Below, one piece after another: positions 58,710 to 64,000 of a DNA stretch of 64,000 nucleotides. Origin of the DNA: an uncultured Clostridia bacterium. Its GTDB lineage: Bacteria; Bacillota; Clostridia; TANB77; CAG-465. Below the pieces are notes generated by a model. That model did no database searches. It was not told where the DNA came from and saw nothing but the letters and a program-made list of their open reading frames with translations. The translations under genes were made by a program, and so were the position numbers. Location: NCBI GenBank assembly GCA_948562205.1, contig CAOYAN010000006.1, forward strand, positions 10,659 through 74,658. The letters run 5' to 3'. Every line of letters starts with the position of its first letter. Position 1 is the first letter of the stretch.

Positions 58710-61070
58710 TTATTTCTTATTTGTCATTTCTATTTTTGATACAATAATTGTTACATCATCTTTTAAATCATTTTTATTTTCAAGTAATACCAGTTTATTT
58801 ATATCATCAGCAATATTTTTAGCCGATTTTTCTACATCAACTGTTTGTAAATACTCAGTTATATAATTACAATTTATATTTATAGTATCTGCTACTACTC
58901 CATCAGATATTTGAACAATTATATCTTTATCTTTAAGCTTCTTACAAAGCGGAACATAATCTGTATCTTTTAATATTCCTATTGGAACATTAGTCTTATT
59001 TATTGTTGTTATCTTACCATCCTCTAATATATAAGTTGGTGCTGCCCCTACTTTTATAAATTCTGCTTCTGCTGTTTTTAAATTTATAATTATTGCATCT
59101 AGTGTTGAGAAAATATCATCATTTCCTTTTAATTTAACAACACTATTTATAATTTCAATCGCCTTATCTTCACTAAAGCCACCACTAAGTAATTTTTCTA
59201 ACATATTAATAACTGTACTAGAACCTTTAGCAGCAACTTCTCCTGAACCTGCTCCATCACTTATAATTGTCATTTGTTTTAAATCCTGTAATTCCATTGA
59301 AAGGTAAGAATCTCCTGAAACATTCTCCCCTGTTTTAGTACTAGATGAAATACCTACTTTTACTTCATATGCTGGAATTGATACAAGTTTTATTTTTGAT
59401 TTTTCATTTTTACTACTATTTAATATGAGTTTTATAGTCATACTTTGTTCTAATATATCTGATGCAATCTCAATTATTTGTTCCTTTTGAATGGCTATAT
59501 CTGTTAATATATCAGTAACAAATACGTATTCTATATTTTTTCCTTCTCTTTTGAAATTATCTTCATATATTGTATATCCATAAAATTTTAATTCATCTCT
59601 TAATTTTGATTGAGATTTTTCTTTTACAATTGAATTTGATTTTATATTTTTAGCTATATTTGAAAGTATTTTAGAAACTTCTTTATATTGATTTGATAAT
59701 TTTACTGAATTTTCATTTTCCTTTTGTTTTATAATTCTCATGAGTTTCATACTATTATACACATCATATATATCATCAATTATTTCATCAGAATGATCGC
59801 AATCAAATTTTAACATTCTTTTTTCTATATCTTCATTATATTCTAATTTTGTTGCTAAATAATCAATTGTAAGATCTAAATTTTCCTTTTCAATACATTC
59901 ATTTTTATTATTACAACCAATACATTTATTATCAACATAATTTAAAATATATCTTTTTAATACATCACGTGTTTCTTTTGCACTCTCTGGCGTATTTTCT
60001 ATAGTTATATCAGCAAGATTATCAAATACTTCTGATACTGCTCCAATTTTTTCTTTTACATCTGCTGTTGTATCTAAAATATTATTATATGGTTCTTCTA
60101 ATGTTCTATTTTGATTAAATAATTTATCAAGCTTTACTTCTAATGCTTTTGGCATAAATAGAAGGCTTACAGATGCTATTAACATTTCACTCATAAGTAC
60201 AGTTAACTCAGAAAGCCCATTTGCATAATATGAAATATATATATTTCCTAGTACAAATCCAACTATTACACTTACTTTTCCAAGCTTTCTAAGTATTCCA
60301 GAAATAAAGCCACTAAATGCAAGTGCTACTATAAAACTCATAGATACAGTAGTTATTCCTGTCATACATAGACCTACTACAAATCCTGCTGTTGCTCCTA
60401 TAATTGCTCCATTTTTCCATCCATATATAAGTATTAAAGTCATAAGAATTATATTAAGCAAAGAAAATCCTAATATATTTACATTCTTTAATACTGTAAG
60501 TGATAATGCCACAACAACAATCATTGCAATATTTTCTTCAGTAGAATATATATATCCCTTACCTAGATTTGTTAATATATACATTCCTGAAACAAACACA
60601 AAGTATAATATTGCAAGTATTACAAGATTTGATAAACTTGAAAGTATTGCACTAAATAATATACCTTTTATAAAGTTTGTTACTAACATAACAAGAACTG
60701 AAGATATCATAAACTTTATAAATACACTATATCTCTTACTTATTCCTTCTATATTTAAAAGTGCGGTAATAAGTGAAAACAACACAAAAAATCCAAGTAA
60801 CATAAATAGTGCTTCTGAGCCTATATTAGAAATTCCTATACCAATAACAGATGATACAAGTATTAAAATAAGTGGTACATTAAATACACTTGCAACACCT
60901 AACATCACAAAACTAAATGGAAAAAACTCACTTATAAAATTTTGCGATGATAATACAAGAGAAATTAATACAAATATTATATTTTTTATATTAATCACCC
61001 TTTTTATGCTGTTTAACGCTGATGAGACTTTCTCGTTTGTTTCTTCATCTAAATATTTGTTGTAAATCAT
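58710..61070 (-). CDS. spoIIE: Stage II sporulation protein E (SpoIIE) phosphatase
   Basis: 786 aa. The N-terminal third (about 30-310) has about ten membrane helices, then a linker with a CxxC-containing segment (CIGCNNKNECIEKENL). The PP2C domain occupies the last 220 residues: VSGDSYLSMELQDLKQMTII with SDGAGSGEVAAKGS as the metal-binding centre, LLSGGFSEDKAIEIINSVVK, FSTLDAIIINLKTAEAEFIK and VQISDGVV. It dephosphorylates SpoIIAA to activate sigma-F in the forespore and helps place the polar septum. Its presence shows the organism is, or was, a spore former. GAGGGGATA precedes the ATG. A Spo0A-box-like sequence lies upstream. Confidence 0.95.
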   Translation of the reverse strand: MIYNKYLDEETNEKVSSALNSIKRVINIKNIIFVLISLVLSSQNFISEFFPFSFVMLGVASVFNVPLILILVSSVIGIGISNIGSEALFMLLGFFVLFSLITALLNIEGISKRYSVFIKFMISSVLVMLVTNFIKGILFSAILSSLSNLVILAILYFVFVSGMYILTNLGKGYIYSTEENIAMIVVVALSLTVLKNVNILGFSLLNIILMTLILIYGWKNGAIIGATAGFVVGLCMTGITTVSMSFIVALAFSGFISGILRKLGKVSVIVGFVLGNIYISYYANGLSELTVLMSEMLIASVSLLFMPKALEVKLDKLFNQNRTLEEPYNNILDTTADVKEKIGAVSEVFDNLADITIENTPESAKETRDVLKRYILNYVDNKCIGCNNKNECIEKENLDLTIDYLATKLEYNEDIEKRMLKFDCDHSDEIIDDIYDVYNSMKLMRIIKQKENENSVKLSNQYKEVSKILSNIAKNIKSNSIVKEKSQSKLRDELKFYGYTIYEDNFKREGKNIEYVFVTDILTDIAIQKEQIIEIASDILEQSMTIKLILNSSKNEKSKIKLVSIPAYEVKVGISSSTKTGENVSGDSYLSMELQDLKQMTIISDGAGSGEVAAKGSSTVINMLEKLLSGGFSEDKAIEIINSVVKLKGNDDIFSTLDAIIINLKTAEAEFIKVGAAPTYILEDGKITTINKTNVPIGILKDTDYVPLCKKLKDKDIIVQISDGVVADTININCNYITEYLQTVDVEKSAKNIADDINKLVLLENKNDLKDDVTIIVSKIEMTNKK

Positions 61071-61178
61071 ATATATCCCCTCTTCTATTACTATATATTT
61101 TACTACGAATAAAACTTTATACTATATAAGTATAATTAAAAACTATTTTATATTGTAATATTTTACTTCTTGTGCAAG

Positions 61179-61208
61179 ATTATATCATCTAAACTTACAT
61201 CTTGTAAA
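61179..61208 (-). promoter_or_regulatory. Promoter of spoIIE
   Basis: TTTACA, 18 bases, TATAAT on the minus strand, about 110 bases before the spoIIE start codon. Confidence 0.55.
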
Positions 61209-61246
61209 TAGTTTTTACTATGTTTTTTTAACTTTTCATCGCGACT

Positions 61247-61253
61247 TTCGACA
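61247..61253 (-). promoter_or_regulatory. Candidate Spo0A box upstream of spoIIE
   Basis: TGTCGAA on the minus strand matches the core Spo0A-binding consensus and lies about 40 bases upstream of the -35 of the spoIIE promoter. spoIIE is a known direct Spo0A target in Bacillus. Confidence 0.5.
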
Positions 61254-61260
61254 AGAAAAT

Positions 61261-61293
61261 ATACACTAAAACAGTTAGGCTGTCTTAGTGTAT
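61261..61293 (-). terminator. Terminator of the AT-hook protein gene
   Basis: ATACACTAA and TTAGTGTAT pair with an inner ACAG/CTGT helix; the minus-strand tail is ATTTTC. Confidence 0.7.
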
Positions 61294-61301
61294 AATAAAA
61301 T

Positions 61302-62555
61302 TTAAACTTTCTCATCTTTTCTAGGTCTTCCAACTCTTCTTTTTACTTTAACTTCCTCTACTTTTTCTTTTCTAGGCCTTCCAACTTTTCTTTTTTCTTT
61401 TTTTTCTTCTTTTTCTTTAGCCTTTCTAGCCTTCTTCTCTTCCCTAGTTTCTTTTACTTTTTCAACCTTAACTTCTTCTATTTTTAATGCTTCAACATTT
61501 ATTGTTTCTTCTTCATTTTCTTCTTCTATTTCATTACCAAGTGCAACATTTATTATTCTTTTTACTCCATCAGAAGATGTTGACTCAAGAGCTCTCTCAT
61601 GTAAAAACTTGTCTACTTTTTCATCTTCAGAATTTGCAAGAAGTCTTGAATATTCTAAATATTCATCCTCAGTTTTAATAGATCTATGTACATCATTTAC
61701 TTTAGTCTTAATCATCATATCATAAATTTCGCTATATAATTTTATATAATCTTTTAAATTCATAATATCTTTTTCAAGACTCTCATCATATATTTTTTGT
61801 AATTTTTCAAATATTTTATCTATAATTCTAAAATATCTGTAAGCATTCTTAGATATATTAATTATAAGATTATACTCATACATATGTTTATCTATATCTG
61901 ATTCAATTCCCTTTATCATAGTTTCAATAACATATTCAATAAGTTCTCTCTCATCAGATGGAAGTTTTGATATATCATAATTATCATTTATATATCCAAC
62001 ATACTCATCAATTGCTTCAAATAACTCTTTATAATGTTCTTCTGAGTATTCTTCTGTTTGTATTTTCATATCAATATTTTCAGCAACTTTTATTACTTTA
62101 TTATATCTTTTTGACTTTCCTTCATCTTTTATATCTTGCTTTACAGCCTCTATTGCAGATGATATAGTAAGTAAATTAAACTTAATATCTTCTTTAGACT
62201 TAAATTTTGCCTTTGTTACTCTATCATATTCCATCTCCAAAAATGTTTTTTGAAGTTCTAATCTCTCAGTCTTATCTGTAGAATTTATTTTATCTGTAAT
62301 ATCTTTTGAGTATGATATTTTTAACTCATACATCTCCCTTTGCATAATATCATATTGATATTTTACAAAAACAATTTCTCTTAAAATATTTTCTTGTTCA
62401 ACTTTTTTATCGTCACCCTCAGTTTTACGAATAACAGATAGATGTTCATCTATTGCCTTATTCATTTTATTCATATTTACCATTATAACTACACTTTGTA
62501 TAACTCTATCAAAAAGGTTAATCTTTTTTTTAGAACTTACAACTATATCTGACAT
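61302..62555 (-). CDS. Coiled-coil protein with two C-terminal AT-hooks
   Basis: 417 aa. The body (about 15-330) is helical and highly charged, with no membrane helix. An acidic segment follows (EEENEEETINVEALKIEEVK), then a Lys/Glu-rich stretch (about 360-390) and two AT-hook cores, KVGRPRKEK and RVGRPRKDE, at the extreme C-terminus. AT-hooks bind the minor groove of A+T-rich DNA, so a nucleoid or chromosome-organising role is inferred. The ATG at 62555 is chosen because GAGAGG lies 8 bases upstream; a TTG at 62564 is the alternative. It has its own promoter at 62649-62676, and a palindrome lies further upstream. Confidence 0.75.
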   Translation of the reverse strand: MSDIVVSSKKKINLFDRVIQSVVIMVNMNKMNKAIDEHLSVIRKTEGDDKKVEQENILREIVFVKYQYDIMQREMYELKISYSKDITDKINSTDKTERLELQKTFLEMEYDRVTKAKFKSKEDIKFNLLTISSAIEAVKQDIKDEGKSKRYNKVIKVAENIDMKIQTEEYSEEHYKELFEAIDEYVGYINDNYDISKLPSDERELIEYVIETMIKGIESDIDKHMYEYNLIINISKNAYRYFRIIDKIFEKLQKIYDESLEKDIMNLKDYIKLYSEIYDMMIKTKVNDVHRSIKTEDEYLEYSRLLANSEDEKVDKFLHERALESTSSDGVKRIINVALGNEIEEENEEETINVEALKIEEVKVEKVKETREEKKARKAKEKEEKKEKRKVGRPRKEKVEEVKVKRRVGRPRKDEKV

Positions 62556-62648
62556 ATATTTCAACCTCTCTTTTTACTATATATATTAACAATTATTTGT
62601 TCTTCTTCATTTTAAATATTTATAAATTTAATATAAATATACACTTAT

Positions 62649-62676
62649 ATTATATCGTGTTTTCGTATAATTGCAA
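62649..62676 (-). promoter_or_regulatory. Promoter of the AT-hook protein gene
   Basis: TTGCAA, 16 bases, TATAAT on the minus strand, about 95 bases upstream of the start. Confidence 0.6.
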
Positions 62677-62735
62677 GCCTTTAAGTAGAAATTTTACAAA
62701 ATTGTTACAAGAAAATTTAACATACTTGTAATAAA

Positions 62736-62753
62736 CAAGTACAATTGTACTTG
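62736..62753. promoter_or_regulatory. Perfect 18-base palindrome, candidate operator
   Basis: CAAGTACAATTGTACTTG is a perfect palindrome 60 bases upstream of the -35 of the AT-hook gene. Its half-site CAAGTACAA matches the CAAGTACAA core of the tandem repeats upstream of the Cna-B protein genes. Confidence 0.55.
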
Positions 62754-62780
62754 CTACCTTGTGTTATCTTGTACAATAGT

Positions 62781-62814
62781 AATGGTGCCTATAACTACAA
62801 GTTAAGACACCATT
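62781..62814. terminator. Possible terminator after the HepT gene
   Basis: AATGGTG and CACCATT pair around a 20-base loop just beyond the HepT stop. The plus strand has ATATTTTT after it, the minus strand lacks a T-run, so direction is unclear. Confidence 0.4.
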
Positions 62815-62820
62815 ATATTT

Positions 62821-63171
62821 TTATTCTTCTTTTTCTTCTTGATTTAATATTTTTTTGATACTTTCTTTTAGATCTATAATATCGTGATTAATAACATACC
62901 ATATATTTTTTAAGTTTATTCCCTCATAATCATGAACAATTCTATTTCTTAGTCCTTTTATCATACTCCACTCAATATTATTATATTTATTCATAGTTTC
63001 TTTTGATATATTCTTAACTAGTTCTCCAATTTGACTAATAGCAAAAATGGTAGCATCAATTGTTTTATTATCATTACAAAAAATTTCAAATGTATAGCCT
63101 TTTGTATATTCTATTACTTTATCTGTATATTCAATCATCTTAATAAAAGATACATATTCTTTATTTTTCAT
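62821..63171 (-). CDS. hepT: HepT-like toxin (HEPN domain ribonuclease)
   Basis: 116 aa, all helical. The RX4HXY motif is present as RNRIVHDYEG near residue 76, with GLRNRIVHDYEGINLKNIWY as the family core. HepT proteins of the HEPN/MNT type are ribonucleases whose activity is blocked by the paired MntA. The gene starts inside the end of the mntA-like gene (11-base overlap), with GGGGTAG before the ATG. This is the usual order, with the antitoxin gene first. Confidence 0.9.
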   Translation of the reverse strand: MKNKEYVSFIKMIEYTDKVIEYTKGYTFEIFCNDNKTIDATIFAISQIGELVKNISKETMNKYNNIEWSMIKGLRNRIVHDYEGINLKNIWYVINHDIIDLKESIKKILNQEEKEE

Positions 63172-63469
63172 ATACTACTACCCCTGTTTTTTTTATTTCA
63201 TTATCTATTTTAGAATTTTCAATAATTTCTGTCTTTTCAAAAGCATCTACATTTTTTCTAAAAGCTTCCTCTATTTTAGTAATTAAAGAAAACAATTTAA
63301 ATCCTTTTAAATTTTCTTTCGTATCTATTATAAAATCTAAATCACTATCTTTAGTAGCACAATTTTTGGCATAAGAGCCAAATAAAGTAACTCTATACAC
63401 AGGCATATTTTCTAAGATTTTCATTAACACTTCTTTAATTTCTTCAATTGTATATATTTTCTCACTCAT
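63161..63469 (-). CDS. mntA: MntA-like minimal nucleotidyltransferase antitoxin
   Basis: 102 aa. The GSX10DXD nucleotidyltransferase motif is complete: GSYAKNCATKDSDLDFII (about residues 31-48), and the fold ends in VDAFEKTEII. In characterised pairs it AMPylates a Tyr of HepT to silence it. AGGAG precedes the ATG at 63469. The pair is a compact toxin-antitoxin unit. Confidence 0.9.
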   Translation of the reverse strand: MSEKIYTIEEIKEVLMKILENMPVYRVTLFGSYAKNCATKDSDLDFIIDTKENLKGFKLFSLITKIEEAFRKNVDAFEKTEIIENSKIDNEIKKTGVVVYEK

Positions 63470-63533
63470 AGTATCAACTCCTATTATCTACTATATTAAT
63501 AGTATACCACAATTTTAAACAATTTCATACACT

Positions 63534-63962
63534 TTATTTATATTTTTCTGTAATGTTTTTTAATTTATCTTTTACTGATCTTTCTATATAGTATTGTTTA
63601 TCTAAAATATTTACTTGATCTCCACAAAAAGACATATTAATACACTTATCATCTATCATAAAAAATAATACATAATAATCTCCGCCAATAATTGTGTCTC
63701 CACTTCCTACATTTTTTATTTTTTCGTCCTTTAATGTATCTAAGATATTATAAATATCAGATCTATCAGTTATCTCAATCCTTTCATTTTCACTTTTTCT
63801 AAGGTACACTATTACATTATCTTTTTTATTATATAAAGATTTAAAATTACTGTTATTTATTAATGTCTTTGGAAAAAATAACGCATAACAAAGTAATAAA
63901 ACACATAAAACAAGTAAACATATAAATATTTTTAATAAACTATTTTTCATAAAATAATTCAT
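63534..63962 (-). CDS. Membrane-anchored protein of unknown function
   Basis: 142 aa from MNYFMKNSLLK (or 138 from 63950). One N-terminal membrane helix (about 8-30, IFICLLVLCVLLLCYALFF) is followed by an extracytoplasmic domain with NVIVYLRKSENERIEITDRS, YNILDTLKDEKIKNVGSGD and GGDYYVLFFMIDDKCINMSF. The fold may be a small alpha/beta domain. No family is recognised. AAAGGA lies against the first ATG and 12 bases from the second, so the start is uncertain. It lies upstream of the HepT/MntA pair near the window end. Confidence 0.65.
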   Translation of the reverse strand: MNYFMKNSLLKIFICLLVLCVLLLCYALFFPKTLINNSNFKSLYNKKDNVIVYLRKSENERIEITDRSDIYNILDTLKDEKIKNVGSGDTIIGGDYYVLFFMIDDKCINMSFCGDQVNILDKQYYIERSVKDKLKNITEKYK

Positions 63963-64000
63963 TCCTTTCTCGCTTGGCTCAAAGGCACACATAGATATGA

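Overview
The window is A+T-rich DNA (intergenic DNA is visibly close to 75-80% A+T) with strong GGAGG ribosome binding sites, TTGACA/TATAAT promoters at 17-base spacing, a Leu tRNA, spoIIE with a candidate Spo0A box, CDP-glycerol polymerase-type genes and Cna-B surface proteins. This points to an uncultured, spore-forming, Gram-positive member of the Clostridia, probably from an animal gut. The species cannot be named from the sequence alone.

Region 1 to 13.9 kb is accessory and mostly on the minus strand. It opens with the N-terminal condensation domain of a nonribosomal peptide synthetase cut by the window edge. Small membrane or zinc-ribbon genes, a VanZ-like protein, a frameshifted esterase, an AraC/DUF2000 pair, and a frameshifted cell-wall amidase follow. 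A five-gene set then forms a response regulator, histidine kinase, extracellular beta-propeller-like protein, ABC ATPase and double-length ABC permease. It probably senses and exports or resists an envelope-active compound. A decayed IS200-type element sits directly upstream of the regulator. A tRNA-Leu(UAG) with its terminator closes the region.

Region 14 to 40 kb carries two giant Cna-B repeat surface proteins (1290 and 1835 aa) that share a duplicated upstream module. That module has a small leader frame with a variable TG/CA microsatellite, a terminator hairpin and two 22-base tandem repeats. Between them are rmuC, a GlmU-type uridylyltransferase plus a separate GlmU-C-like hexapeptide protein lacking the usual catalytic His, two glycosyltransferase-type genes, a 573-aa orphan, a TM2/DUF2752/TM2 cluster, and a tight run of O-methyltransferase, gpsA, aspS, asnS and hisS.

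Region 40 to 50 kb has wall-polymer genes (cytidylyltransferase and glycerophosphotransferase), rpsO, an M23 peptidase, NfeD plus SPFH membrane-domain proteins, and an AAA-CYTH fusion. It ends with an unusual operon: a radical SAM-Nudix fusion, a SAM methyltransferase and a PnuC-type transporter. That operon has a perfect promoter overlapped by an 8+8 inverted repeat, and a leader that folds like a riboswitch ending in a terminator-like hairpin. This is the best candidate here for an undescribed pathway.

Region 50 to 64 kb holds dnaE, a possible small RNA locus, an NrnA-type DHH phosphoesterase, a foreign-looking 43% G+C gene, PspC, an AGCS symporter, a lipoprotein with a divergently promoted small membrane protein, spoIIE, a coiled-coil protein with two AT-hooks, and a HepT/MntA toxin-antitoxin pair. 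Three genes in the first 13.4 kb carry single frameshifts (esterase, amidase, transposase), so this end is either decaying or has local sequence errors.
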